Source of the DNA: Comamonas testosteroni
Lineage (GTDB): Bacteria; Pseudomonadota; Gammaproteobacteria; Burkholderiales; Burkholderiaceae_C
Assembly (NCBI GenBank): GCA_008727115.1
Contig: CP044131.1
Location: forward strand, 1,612,001-1,676,000
Length of the DNA stretch: 64,000 nucleotides
Direction of reading: 5' to 3'
Position numbers and translations under genes: made by a program. The stretch's first letter is position 1, and every line of letters begins with the position of its first letter. The notes beneath the pieces are model-generated. The model searched no databases. It had not been told where the DNA came from and was given only the letters and a program-made list of their open reading frames with translations. Below, one piece after another: positions 8,265 through 16,534 of this stretch.

Positions 8265-9029
8265 ATGAGCGAGCGTTTGCAAGGCAAGGTGGCACTGGTG
8301 ACGGGTGGAGCCAGCGGTGTTGGACTGGAGGTTGTGAAGCTGTTGCTGAGCGAGGGTGCCAAGGTTGCATTCAGCGATATCAATGAAGCGGTGGGGCAGG
8401 GGCTGGCGCAGGAGCTGGGCGAGCGCGCGATGTTTGTGCGCCATGACGTCAGCAGCGAGGCGGATTGGAAGGCTGTGATGGATGCAGTCTCTCAGCGTTT
8501 TGGTGTGCTGAATGTGCTGGTGAACAATGCTGGCATTCTCTTGCCCGGCGATATGGAGACTGGGCGGGTGGAGGACTTCAGTCGACTGCTGAAGATCAAC
8601 ACTGAATCGGTGTTTATCGGCTGCCAACAAGGCATTGCTGCGATGAAGGAGTCGGGTGGCTCGATCATCAACATGGCGTCGGTTTCGAGCTGGCTGCCTG
8701 TTGAGCAATACGCGGGTTATAGCGCCAGCAAGGCGGCGGTGTCGGCACTCACGCGTGCTGCTGCGCTGAACTGCCGCAAACAGGGCTATGCGATTCGCGT
8801 GAACTCCATTCACCCCGATGGCATCTACACGCCGATGATGCAAGCTTCTCTGCCCAAGGGCGTGGGCAAGGAAATGGTTCTGCACGATCCCAAGAGCAAC
8901 CGTGCGGGTCGGGCTTATATGCCTGAGCGCATTGCACAGCTGGTGCTGTTCCTGGCCAGTGATGAGTCCAGCGTCATGAGCGGCAGCGAGCTGCATGCGG
9001 ACAACTCTATTTTGGGTATGGGTCTGTAA
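8265..9029 (+). CDS. 3-beta/17-beta-hydroxysteroid dehydrogenase (SDR family)
   Basis: 254 residues, classical short-chain dehydrogenase. NAD-binding TGGASGVG (residues 13-20), NNAG (87-90), catalytic Ser139, Tyr152 and Lys156 in MASVSSWLP and YSASK. I recognise the whole sequence, for example ILLPGDMETG, SIHPDGIYTPMMQASLPKGV and the last residues SSVMSGSELHADNSILGMGL, as the characterised 3-beta/17-beta-hydroxysteroid dehydrogenase of Comamonas testosteroni; the catalytic triad fits its published Ser138/Tyr151/Lys155 numbering without the initiator Met. It reversibly oxidises 3-beta- and 17-beta-hydroxyls of steroids with NAD in the cytoplasm, an entry step of testosterone degradation. AAAGGAGA precedes the start. 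No other steroid-degradation gene is in the window. Confidence 0.93.
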   Translation: MSERLQGKVALVTGGASGVGLEVVKLLLSEGAKVAFSDINEAVGQGLAQELGERAMFVRHDVSSEADWKAVMDAVSQRFGVLNVLVNNAGILLPGDMETGRVEDFSRLLKINTESVFIGCQQGIAAMKESGGSIINMASVSSWLPVEQYAGYSASKAAVSALTRAAALNCRKQGYAIRVNSIHPDGIYTPMMQASLPKGVGKEMVLHDPKSNRAGRAYMPERIAQLVLFLASDESSVMSGSELHADNSILGMGL

Positions 9030-9074
9030 TTGTCCCTGAGGCCATGCTGTGCATGGGCCTCTTTCCAAAAGAAA

Positions 9075-9102
9075 AAAGGCCTTGAATTTCTTCAAGGCCT
9101 TT
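9075..9102. terminator. Hairpin between steroid dehydrogenase and tRNA-Ser genes
   Basis: Perfect 12-bp stem AAAGGCCTTGAA / TTCAAGGCCTTT with loop TTTC. A-rich and T-rich flanks allow it to stop transcription from both sides. Confidence 0.82.
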
Positions 9103-9107
9103 ATCTT

Positions 9108-9198
9108 TGGCGGAGCAGGCGGGATTCGAACCCGCGGTGGGCTATTAACCCACACACGCTTTCCAGGCGTGCGACTTAAACCACTCATCCACCGCTCC
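9108..9198 (-). tRNA. tRNA-Ser (anticodon GGA), copy nearest the dehydrogenase
   Basis: Class II tRNA of 91 nt with encoded CCA. Acceptor GGAGCGG pairs with CTGCTCC through one G-T wobble; the anticodon loop is CTGGAAA, giving GGA, which reads UCC/UCU serine codons; there is a long variable arm and a T-loop GGTTCGAATCC. The sequence is identical to the neighbour at 9268-9358. Confidence 0.95.
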
Positions 9199-9267
9199 AC
9201 GCGATAACCCAAAATACTTCAGTTCTGAAGTAAAAAACCAAGTGTGGTCGACTTGGTTTTTAAAACT

Positions 9268-9358
9268 TGGCGGAGCAGGCGGGATTCGAACCCGCGGTGG
9301 GCTATTAACCCACACACGCTTTCCAGGCGTGCGACTTAAACCACTCATCCACCGCTCC
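9268..9358 (-). tRNA. tRNA-Ser (anticodon GGA), upstream copy
   Basis: Identical to the copy at 9108-9198, including CCA; it is the first gene of the pair in transcription order. The spacer 9199-9267 holds two inverted repeats (ACTTCAG/CTGAAGT at 9217-9232 and a longer AAAAACCAAGT/ACTTGGTTTTT hairpin), which may serve in processing or attenuation. Confidence 0.95.
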
Positions 9359-9407
9359 GTGTGATGAAGCCGTTATTCTAACCAGAAATTTCGACCTCAA
9401 AATGAAA

Positions 9408-9430
9408 GTGCAGAAAGTTCTTTTCTGCAC
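9408..9430 (-). terminator. Probable terminator of the nfeD-stomatin operon
   Basis: Nine-bp stem GTGCAGAAA / TTTCTGCAC with a five-base loop, 24 nt beyond the stop of the SPFH gene. The T-rich stretch on the minus strand is interrupted, so strength is uncertain. Confidence 0.55.
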
Positions 9431-9453
9431 CTCTCATCTGAAGTGAAGCTGGC

Positions 9454-10374
9454 TCAGGCGTTCTTGCCGATTTGCACCATCTTCATGGCCGAGGCGATCA
9501 GGCCGGAAACTTCGGTCATATTGGCCGGCACCACCAAGGTGGTGTTGGAGTCAGCAGCCACCTTGCTGTAGGCCTCCACGGCGCTTTCGGCAACCTTGAG
9601 CTGCACGGCCTGCTCGCCGCCGGGTTGGCGAATGGCTGTAGCCACACGCTCCAGCGCCTGTCCTGTCGCTTCCGCCACGGTGGTGATGGCTGCAGCCTCA
9701 CCCTCGGCCTTGTTGATGGCGGCCTGCTTTTCACCTTCGGAGCGGGCAATGAATGCTTCACGCTCGCCGGTGGCGATATTGATCTGCTCCTGGCGGCGAC
9801 CTTCGGAAGCGGCAATCAATGCACGCTTTTCACGCTCGGCCGTGATCTGGGCCTGCATGGCGCGCAGAATTTCAGCCGGCGGTGTCAAGTCCTTGATCTC
9901 GTAGCGCAGCACCTTCACGCCCCAGTTCAGTGCCGCTTCGTCGATGGCGTTGACGACCTGCGCGTTGATCATGTCGCGCTCTTCAAAGGTCTTGTCCAGC
10001 TCCAGCTTGCCGATCACGCTGCGCAGCGAGGTCTGAGCCAGCTGGGTCACGGCCATGATGTAGTTGGACGAGCCGTAGCTGGCGCGCATGGGGTCGGTGA
10101 CCTGGAAGTACAGAATGCCGTCCACGGTCAGCTGGGTGTTGTCGCGTGTGATGCAGACCTGGCTGGGCACGTCCAGCGGAATTTCCTTCAGGCTGTGCTT
10201 GTAGGCAATACGGTCCACGAACGGGATCAGAAAATTCAGGCCGGGGGTGAGGGTGCCGGCGTACTTGCCCAGACGCTCCTTGACCCATGCGTGCTGCTGC
10301 GGCACGACCTTGATCGAGCGCACGATGAAGATGACGGCAGCAATGGCAATGGCGAGAGGAAGTGCGAAATCCAT
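9454..10374 (-). CDS. SPFH/stomatin-family membrane protein (QmcA-like)
   Basis: 306 residues. One N-terminal membrane helix (LPLAIAIAAVIFIVRS), then an SPFH/band-7 domain (VPQQHAWVKERLGKYAGTL, GLNFLIPFVDRI, ITRDNTQLTVDGILYFQV), a long Ala/Glu-rich coiled coil (EKRALIAASEGRRQEQINIATG) and a C-terminal oligomerisation segment. Family members assemble membrane-anchored cages that organise membrane microdomains and modulate membrane proteases such as FtsH. The partner NfeD gene lies directly upstream on the same strand, the classical arrangement. Confidence 0.92.
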   Translation of the reverse strand: MDFALPLAIAIAAVIFIVRSIKVVPQQHAWVKERLGKYAGTLTPGLNFLIPFVDRIAYKHSLKEIPLDVPSQVCITRDNTQLTVDGILYFQVTDPMRASYGSSNYIMAVTQLAQTSLRSVIGKLELDKTFEERDMINAQVVNAIDEAALNWGVKVLRYEIKDLTPPAEILRAMQAQITAEREKRALIAASEGRRQEQINIATGEREAFIARSEGEKQAAINKAEGEAAAITTVAEATGQALERVATAIRQPGGEQAVQLKVAESAVEAYSKVAADSNTTLVVPANMTEVSGLIASAMKMVQIGKNA

Positions 10375-10463
10375 ATTGTCTCCAGCCCTCGTGGGGCGTA
10401 GCTATGAAAAAAGAGGATGAAAGGAATCGGCTTCGGCACAGTCATGCCAAAGCCGCGCAATGA

Positions 10464-10889
10464 TCAGATCTTGTCGACCAGCAAGCGGTTGCCAATGACC
10501 TCGGCGACGCGGTGAGCGCCGGGAAGTGTCAGCGAGCCGGGGCGACCCATCACAGTCCAGGATGCGCCGCGATAGCGAACCTGGGCCGTACCGTCGGAAG
10601 CCCATTGCTCGATGAAGACGGTTTCGCCAATGTCGAGATTGACATCGCGGTTGCTGGCTGCAGCGGCTCTGCCCGGACTGCGCTTGCGCAGCAAGTAGCA
10701 GATGAGGACGGCTGCAGAGCTGAGTGCCGCAGCGACAACGATCTGGGTGGTGCTGTCCTGTCCCAGATGGGCGCTCAGGGCGCCGACGACGGCCCCAAGG
10801 GCCAGCATGAGGAGGTAAAACGTGCCTGTCAGCAGCTCCGCAATGACAAGCCCACCTGCCAGCAACCACCAGACGGTGGAATGATCCAT
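10464..10889 (-). CDS. NfeD-family membrane protein
   Basis: 141 residues from ATG 10889, which has AGGAG seven bases upstream; a longer frame to 10931 adds residues without a ribosome site. Two or three N-terminal membrane helices (WWLLAGGLVIAELLTGTFYLL, IVVAAALSSAAVLICYLL) are followed by a soluble OB-fold NfeD domain (GETVFIEQWASDGTAQVRYRGASWTV). It is of the short type without the ClpP-like protease domain, so it probably acts as structural partner of the SPFH protein encoded immediately downstream. Confidence 0.88.
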   Translation of the reverse strand: MDHSTVWWLLAGGLVIAELLTGTFYLLMLALGAVVGALSAHLGQDSTTQIVVAAALSSAAVLICYLLRKRSPGRAAAASNRDVNLDIGETVFIEQWASDGTAQVRYRGASWTVMGRPGSLTLPGAHRVAEVIGNRLLVDKI

Positions 10890-11030
10890 ACCTGAACTCC
10901 TGTCGAATAGCCTGTATTTAGTGCACCACATTCTGGGTTAAAAACAGCCTGTTTCAAAGCTGCAATAAGGATATTCCTTACACTTCGCGGCTGTTTCGTT
11001 TTTTAGGCCTGATTGGTACGGAGGCTGTCC

Positions 11031-13538
11031 ATGAAGTTTCGCTTTCCCATCGTCATCATCGACGAGGACTATCGTTCCGAGAATACCTCGGGTCTGGGCA
11101 TTCGCGCCCTCGCTCAAGCCATTGAAGAAGAGGGCTTCGAAGTGCTGGGCGTTACCAGCTATGGCGATCTGAGCCAGTTTGCGCAGCAGCAAAGCCGCGC
11201 CAGCGCCTTCATCTTGTCGATCGACGACGAAGAGTTCCAGCTGGGTGGCGACAAGGACCCCATCATTCACAGCCTGCGTGACTTCATCGGTGAAGTGCGT
11301 CGCAAGAATGAAGATGTGCCCATCTACATCTACGGCGAAACCAAGACCAGCCGCCACTTGCCCAACGACATCCTGCGTGAGCTGCACGGCTTCATCCACA
11401 TGTTCGAGGACACGCCCGAGTTCGTGGCCAAGCACATCATCCGCGAAGCCAAGAGCTACCTCGAAGGCGTGCAGCCCCCGTTCTTCAAGGCGCTGCTGGA
11501 CTATGCCGAAGACGGCTCCTACAGCTGGCACTGCCCCGGTCACTCGGGCGGCGTGGCGTTCCTGAAGAGCCCCGTGGGCCAGATGTACCACCAGTTCTAC
11601 GGTGAGAACATGCTGCGTGCCGACGTGTGCAATGCCGTGGAAGAGCTGGGCCAGCTGCTGGATCACAACGGCGCCATCGGCGAGTCCGAGCGCAATGCCG
11701 CGCGCATCTTCAATGCCGACCACTGCTACTTTGTGACCAATGGCACGTCCACGTCCAACAAGATCGTCTGGCACCACACCGTGGCCCCGGGCGATGTGGT
11801 GGTCGTGGACCGCAACTGCCACAAGTCCATCCTGCACTCCATCATCATGACGGGTGCGATTCCGGTGTTCCTGAAGCCCACGCGCAACCACTTCGGCATC
11901 ATCGGCCCGATCCCGCAAAGCGAGTTCTCGGTCGAATCTATCCAGGCCAAGATTGCGGCCAACCCCTTGCTCAAGGGCGTGGATGCCAAGGCCGTCAAGC
12001 CCCGCGTGCTGACGCTGACGCAGTCCACCTACGACGGCGTGCTCTACAACACCGAAACCATCAAGGGCATGCTGGACGGCTACGTCGCCAACTTGCACTT
12101 TGACGAAGCCTGGTTGCCCCACGCCGCCTTCCACCCCTTCTATGGCAGCTACCACGCCATGGGCAAGAAGCGCGCGCGCCCCAAGCATTCCGTGGTGTAC
12201 GCCACCCAGTCCATCCACAAGCTGCTGGCCGGTATCAGCCAGGCATCGCATGTGCTGGTGCAAGACAGCCAGACCGAAAAGCTGGACCATCCGCTGTTCA
12301 ACGAGGCGTACCTGATGCACACCTCGACGAGCCCGCAGTACAGCATCATCGCCAGCTGCGATGTGGCCGCCGCCATGATGGAGCCGCCCGGCGGCACCGC
12401 GCTGGTGGAAGAGTCGATTGTTGAAGCGCTGAACTTCCGCCGCGCCATGCGCAAGGTGGAAGACGAGTTCGGTGACGACGACTGGTGGTTTGAAGTCTGG
12501 GGCCCCGAGGCGCTGGCCGAAGAAGGCATTGGCCGTGCGGACGACTGGATCATTCGCGGCAAGGATGCCTCGACCAAGACCAAGGCCAAGAAGAGCGGCA
12601 AAGAGTTCGACAACTGGCACGGCTTTGGCGACTTGGCCGACGGTTTCAACATGCTGGACCCGATCAAGTCCACCATCGTCACGCCCGGCCTGGACCTGGA
12701 TGGCGACTTTGCCGACACCGGCATTCCTGCCTCCATCGTCACCAAATACCTGGCCGAGCACGGCGTGGTGGTCGAGAAGACTGGCTTGTACTCGTTCTTC
12801 ATCATGTTCACCATCGGCATCACCAAGGGCCGCTGGAACACCATGCTGACCGCGCTGCAGCAGTTCAAGGACGACTACGACCGCAACCAGCCGCTGGCGC
12901 GCATCCTGCCCGAGTTCATTCAGCAGCACCGCCGTTACGAGCGCATGGGCCTCAAGGACCTGTGCCAGCACGTGCACGAGCTGTATGCCAAGTACGACAT
13001 CGCGCGCCTGACGACCGAGATGTACCTGTCCGACCTGACACCGGCGATGAAGCCTTCGGACGCCTACGCCCATATCGCGCAGCGCAAGACCGAGCGTGTG
13101 GAAATCGACCACCTGGTGGGCCGCACCACCGTGGGTCTGGTCACGCCTTATCCGCCCGGCATTCCGCTGCTGATTCCCGGTGAAGTCTTCAACAAGAAGA
13201 TCGTGGATTACCTGCTGTTTGCGCGCGACTTTGCCAAGGAGTGCCCAGGTTTCGAGACCGATATCCACGGTCTGGTGGAGCTGGAAGACGAACACGGCGA
13301 GATCCGTTACTACGCAGACTGCGTGGCTGAAGCCAAGGTCAAGCCCGCGCCTGCGAAAAAGCTGCCTGCTGCCAAGAAGACAGCGGTCGTCAAGAAAGTG
13401 GCCGCTAAAGCTGCTCCTAAAGCTGCGGTGAAAGCAGCCGTCAAGGCGCCGGTGAAGGCCGCGGCGAAAACGTCGGCCAAACCTGTGGCCAAGACAGCCG
13501 CCAAGCCTGCTGTGAAGAAGGCTGCCAAGTCTGCTTGA
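11031..13538 (+). CDS. PLP-dependent arginine/lysine/ornithine decarboxylase with Lys/Ala-rich C-terminal tail
   Basis: 835 residues from ATG 11031 (GGAGG six bases upstream). Fold-III basic amino-acid decarboxylase: an N-terminal response-regulator-like wing domain (VIIDEDYRSENTSGLGIRAL), then the PLP core with SWHCPGHSGGVAFLKSPVG, the cofactor Asp in HFDEAW (about 358), and SIHKLLAG with the Schiff-base Lys near residue 397. It would decarboxylate arginine, lysine or ornithine, consuming a proton and giving a polyamine or precursor; which substrate cannot be read with confidence, though WHGF...MLDPIKSTIVTPG is arginine-decarboxylase-like. The last 67 or so residues (769-835) are an AK/AAP-rich, histone-H1-like tail that is not part of the enzyme family. 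Third-position GC is much higher than in flanking genes, suggesting high expression. Confidence 0.9.
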   Translation: MKFRFPIVIIDEDYRSENTSGLGIRALAQAIEEEGFEVLGVTSYGDLSQFAQQQSRASAFILSIDDEEFQLGGDKDPIIHSLRDFIGEVRRKNEDVPIYIYGETKTSRHLPNDILRELHGFIHMFEDTPEFVAKHIIREAKSYLEGVQPPFFKALLDYAEDGSYSWHCPGHSGGVAFLKSPVGQMYHQFYGENMLRADVCNAVEELGQLLDHNGAIGESERNAARIFNADHCYFVTNGTSTSNKIVWHHTVAPGDVVVVDRNCHKSILHSIIMTGAIPVFLKPTRNHFGIIGPIPQSEFSVESIQAKIAANPLLKGVDAKAVKPRVLTLTQSTYDGVLYNTETIKGMLDGYVANLHFDEAWLPHAAFHPFYGSYHAMGKKRARPKHSVVYATQSIHKLLAGISQASHVLVQDSQTEKLDHPLFNEAYLMHTSTSPQYSIIASCDVAAAMMEPPGGTALVEESIVEALNFRRAMRKVEDEFGDDDWWFEVWGPEALAEEGIGRADDWIIRGKDASTKTKAKKSGKEFDNWHGFGDLADGFNMLDPIKSTIVTPGLDLDGDFADTGIPASIVTKYLAEHGVVVEKTGLYSFFIMFTIGITKGRWNTMLTALQQFKDDYDRNQPLARILPEFIQQHRRYERMGLKDLCQHVHELYAKYDIARLTTEMYLSDLTPAMKPSDAYAHIAQRKTERVEIDHLVGRTTVGLVTPYPPGIPLLIPGEVFNKKIVDYLLFARDFAKECPGFETDIHGLVELEDEHGEIRYYADCVAEAKVKPAPAKKLPAAKKTAVVKKVAAKAAPKAAVKAAVKAPVKAAAKTSAKPVAKTAAKPAVKKAAKSA

Positions 13539-13612
13539 AGCGGGCTCAGTGCCGTCTCACGTCGTCCACTTCACCGCGTTCGCCCCGTAGCGTGGTACTG
13601 AAGTTGACCCGA

Positions 13613-13644
13613 AGCCCGAGGCGCTATGTGCCTCGGGCTTTTTT
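13613..13644 (+). terminator. Terminator after the decarboxylase gene
   Basis: Ten-bp stem AGCCCGAGGC / GCCTCGGGCT, loop GCTATGT, followed by a T-run. Confidence 0.9.
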
Positions 13645-14142
13645 ATGAACCGAGCCATGAAGGTGATGGGAAAGATGAAACAGGCGGTCTGGCACTGGAA
13701 GGCGCTGGCTTTGCTCAGCCTGGCCTGGGCGCTGTTTGTGCTGTGGGGCTGTCTCAATGAAAGCGGCAGCAGCGGCGGTTTGATCCTGCGCCTGTTTCCT
13801 TTTTTGCACGACTTTGACCATACCGACAAGCTGGTGCATGCGGGCCTGCACGCCGTGCTGGCGAGCCTGCTGTGGTGGACCGGCATGGCGCGCATGGCGG
13901 CGCAGCCACGAGCGAAGGCGTTGAGCTGGTCAGCCTGTCATGCGCTTTTCGTAGTGCTGCTGTGTGCCGCCTATGGCGGTCTGGTTGAGCTACTGCAGGC
14001 AGCGCTTACCAGTACACGCGGTGCAGAGTGGCTGGATGCGCTGGCCAACACGCTAGGTGCCAGTGTGGCCGTGCTGTTCTGGCAGGGAGTGCGAAGCTGG
14101 TTTCTTCAAAAAAGAGAGCTGCTGGCGCATGGTGCGACTTGA
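13645..14142 (+). CDS. VanZ-family membrane protein
   Basis: Up to 165 residues. Three to four hydrophobic helices and the VanZ-like sequence order: FDHTDKLVHAGLHAVLASLLWW, then a loop and GGLVELLQAAL with TRGAEWLDALANTLGA, where D and N match the conserved VanZ C-terminal motif. The family is named after a teicoplanin-resistance accessory protein, but most chromosomal members have no known function. The first ATG directly follows the upstream terminator's T-run, so an internal start is likely; ATG 13675 with AAGGTG upstream is a good candidate. Confidence 0.8.
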   Translation: MNRAMKVMGKMKQAVWHWKALALLSLAWALFVLWGCLNESGSSGGLILRLFPFLHDFDHTDKLVHAGLHAVLASLLWWTGMARMAAQPRAKALSWSACHALFVVLLCAAYGGLVELLQAALTSTRGAEWLDALANTLGASVAVLFWQGVRSWFLQKRELLAHGAT

Positions 14143-14152
14143 ATTCAGATTC

Positions 14153-14194
14153 ATTAATACCTGAAATCTATTTATATCAAGCGCAAGAAGCTCT
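14153..14194 (-). repeat. 42-bp dispersed repeat copy
   Basis: On the minus strand it reads AGAGCTTCTTGCGCTTGATA and later TTTCAGGTATT. It aligns without gaps to the other copies and lies in the 108-nt gap between the VanZ gene and the convergent CoA-transferase gene. Confidence 0.7.
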
Positions 14195-14250
14195 TTTTTA
14201 TATAGCGAACAGACGCTGCCCGGTGAGTATTCAGGCAGCGCCTGACGCCT

Positions 14251-15456
14251 TTATTGCCCTTGAGCCAGCGCCTGGGCTTGCTCCCGGCTATAGCCCAGCG
14301 CCGTCAGAATCTCCAGGCTGTGCTCGCCCAGCTTTGGGGGCGAGAGGCGCACTTCAAGATGCTTGCCATCCAGTGTCAAAGGCAGCAGCACGGTCTTGCT
14401 CTTGCGCCCATCGGGCAAGGTGATGGGCGCGAGCGCACCCGTGGCGTTCAGGTGCGGGTCGTCCAGCAGATCATGTGGGCGAACGATGGGTGCAAACGGC
14501 AGGCCTCTGTCCTCAAAGATCTCGGCAATCTGTGCGGCGCTATAGGCCGTCATTTTTTCGCGCAGCAGCGGTATCAGCCAGCTGCGCGCCTGCACGCGGT
14601 CGTTGTTGCTGGCAAGACGCGGGTCGTCGTACAGCTGAGGCAACTCAAACGCCTGGCAGAACTCGCGCCAGGCGCCGTCGCTGACCACGGCCAGAAAGAT
14701 CTGCTCGCCGTCCTTGGCCTCGAATACGTCGTAGATAGCCCAGGCCGAAATACGCGCCGGCATGGGCGCGGCGGGCTGGCCGGTCACGGCAAACTGCATC
14801 ATGTGCTGGGCAATCAGAAACACATTGTTTTCGAACAGAGCGCTTTGCACCTCCTGGCCCTTGCCCGTCTTCTCGCGTTGGGCCAGGGCGGCCATGGCGC
14901 CCATGGCGCCGAACATGCCACCCATGATGTCGTTGACGCTGGTGCCCGCGCGCAGCGGGTCGCCGGGACGGCCCGTCATATAGGCCAGGCCCCCCATCAT
15001 CTGCACAACCTCGTCCAGCGCCGTGCGGTGCTCATAGGGGCCGGGCAGAAAGCCTTTGTGGCTTACATAGATCAGGCGGGGAAACTGTTCCTTGAGGCTG
15101 TCATAGTCCAGGCCCAGTTTTTTCATGGTGCCGGGCTTGAAGTTCTCGGTCACCACATCGGCCGTGGCAATCAGCTTGAGTGCGGCCTCCTTGCCTTCGG
15201 GAGTCTGCAAATCCAGTGTCAGGCTCTTCTTGTTGCGATTGAACAGCGGGAAAAAGCCCGAGCCAGAACCCAGCAGCTTGCGTGTGGCATCGCCGTTGCG
15301 GCCATGGCCCACGGGCTCGACCTTGATGACCTCGGCGCCCAGGTCGGCCAGCATCAGGCCGCAGCTCGGGCCCATGACCATGTGCGTGAACTCCACCACG
15401 CGTATGCCTGAATAGGGCAATGCCGTGGCCTGGTCGGCGTCGTTCAAAGAGTACAT
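14251..15456 (-). CDS. Family III (CaiB/BaiF) CoA-transferase
   Basis: 401 residues, standard length. Begins with GIRVVEFTHMVMGPSCGLMLADLGAEVIKVEP, the family's CoA-binding start; RNKKSLTLDLQTPEGK and the TALDEVVQ segment with the catalytic Asp (about 168) follow, then GGMFGAMGAMAAL and GLPFAPIVRPHDLLDDPHL. It moves CoA from a thioester to a free carboxylic acid in the cytoplasm. It follows a hydroxymethylglutaryl-CoA lyase gene on the same strand after 56 nt, so it may activate hydroxymethylglutarate or a related dicarboxylate for that lyase. The acid specificity cannot be read from the sequence. Confidence 0.9.
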   Translation of the reverse strand: MYSLNDADQATALPYSGIRVVEFTHMVMGPSCGLMLADLGAEVIKVEPVGHGRNGDATRKLLGSGSGFFPLFNRNKKSLTLDLQTPEGKEAALKLIATADVVTENFKPGTMKKLGLDYDSLKEQFPRLIYVSHKGFLPGPYEHRTALDEVVQMMGGLAYMTGRPGDPLRAGTSVNDIMGGMFGAMGAMAALAQREKTGKGQEVQSALFENNVFLIAQHMMQFAVTGQPAAPMPARISAWAIYDVFEAKDGEQIFLAVVSDGAWREFCQAFELPQLYDDPRLASNNDRVQARSWLIPLLREKMTAYSAAQIAEIFEDRGLPFAPIVRPHDLLDDPHLNATGALAPITLPDGRKSKTVLLPLTLDGKHLEVRLSPPKLGEHSLEILTALGYSREQAQALAQGQ

Positions 15457-15512
15457 GTGAATCTCGTTTGTTTTTATGAGGGAGAGGCAAGGCCTGGCCT
15501 GCGAGCAGCGTC

Positions 15513-16475
15513 TCAGTCCGCGTAGCGCCGAGGGGCAAATCCTCGGGGCAGGCCCGCAGGCTCAAGCATGCCGTACAGCGGCTCGCCAGACAGGGCAGCA
15601 GCCAGCGTTTCTCGCGCAGCGAGCAATCGCTCAATGTCAATGCCAGTGCGCACGCCCATGGCTTCGAACATGAAGACCAGATCCTCCGTCACCACATTGC
15701 CGGACGCACCGGGCGCATAGGGGCAGCCACCCAGGCCCGCCTGTGACGCGTCAAAGGTCCGCACGCCTGCCTCGTAAGCGGCCAGGCAGTTGGCCAGCCC
15801 CAGGCCGCGCGTGTTGTGCATGTGCGCGGCACCGGCCTTGCTGCCCAGTTCGGTTTGCAGGCGTGTGAACAGGCGCCTGACCTGTGCCGGGTTGGCCATG
15901 CCTGTGGTGTCGGACAGGCCCACCTCATCGACACCGGCCTGTGCACAGCCTGCGGCCAGCGCCATCACCTCGTCTTCCGGCACCTGCCCCTGCAAGGTGC
16001 AGCCAAAGGCGGTGGAAATACCGGCTTCCACATGCACCTGTGGTGCCATGGCATCGCGCAGCCGGGTGATGGTGTGGACTTCTTCCAGCATCTGTTCTGG
16101 CGTCTTGCGCACATTGGCCAGCGAGTGGGCGCGGCTGGCGGAGACCGGAATGGTGATCTTGTGCACGCCCGCGCGCAGGGCGGCCTCGGCACCCTTGAGA
16201 TTGGGCACCAAGGCCATGACGGTGACGCCAGGGTGCGTGATGGCGTGGGCCACGATCTGGGCGGTATCTGCCATCTGCGGTAGCAGCTTGGCAGAGACAA
16301 AGGAGCCAACTTCGATTTCCTGCACGCCGGAGGCGATGAGGGCGTCGATCCAGGCGAATTTATCGATGCTTGGCATGGTGGTGGCCACGGATTGCAGTCC
16401 GTCGCGTGGGCCAACCTCGCTGATCAGCACATCGAAACGGGGCATGAAGCGAAGGTGGCGACTGTCGTGACTCAT
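15513..16475 (-). CDS. Hydroxymethylglutaryl-CoA lyase
   Basis: 320 residues. A DRE-TIM/HMGL barrel: the N-terminal EVGPRDGLQ with the catalytic Arg-Asp, EVGSFVSAKLLPQMADT, EVGLSDTTGMANP, metal-binding HMHNTRGLGLANCLAA and the lyase signature GLGGCPYAPGASGNVVTEDLV with its catalytic Cys. It splits 3-hydroxy-3-methylglutaryl-CoA into acetoacetate and acetyl-CoA, usually the last step of leucine catabolism. No leucine-pathway genes (ivd, mcc) are adjacent; the partner is a CoA-transferase. Divergence to a related acyl-CoA lyase substrate is possible. Confidence 0.9.
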   Translation of the reverse strand: MSHDSRHLRFMPRFDVLISEVGPRDGLQSVATTMPSIDKFAWIDALIASGVQEIEVGSFVSAKLLPQMADTAQIVAHAITHPGVTVMALVPNLKGAEAALRAGVHKITIPVSASRAHSLANVRKTPEQMLEEVHTITRLRDAMAPQVHVEAGISTAFGCTLQGQVPEDEVMALAAGCAQAGVDEVGLSDTTGMANPAQVRRLFTRLQTELGSKAGAAHMHNTRGLGLANCLAAYEAGVRTFDASQAGLGGCPYAPGASGNVVTEDLVFMFEAMGVRTGIDIERLLAARETLAAALSGEPLYGMLEPAGLPRGFAPRRYAD

Positions 16476-16534
16476 AAGGCAAAAGGCGGAGTGAAAAGCT
16501 TGCCAGCGTTGCGCCTCAAGCGATGAGTTTTGGA

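Noticed and set aside
10938-13295. 785-codon open frame antisense to the PLP decarboxylase
   Set aside because: Shadow of strong GC-third-position bias in the decarboxylase; no protein family features, runs of His/Val/Gly only.
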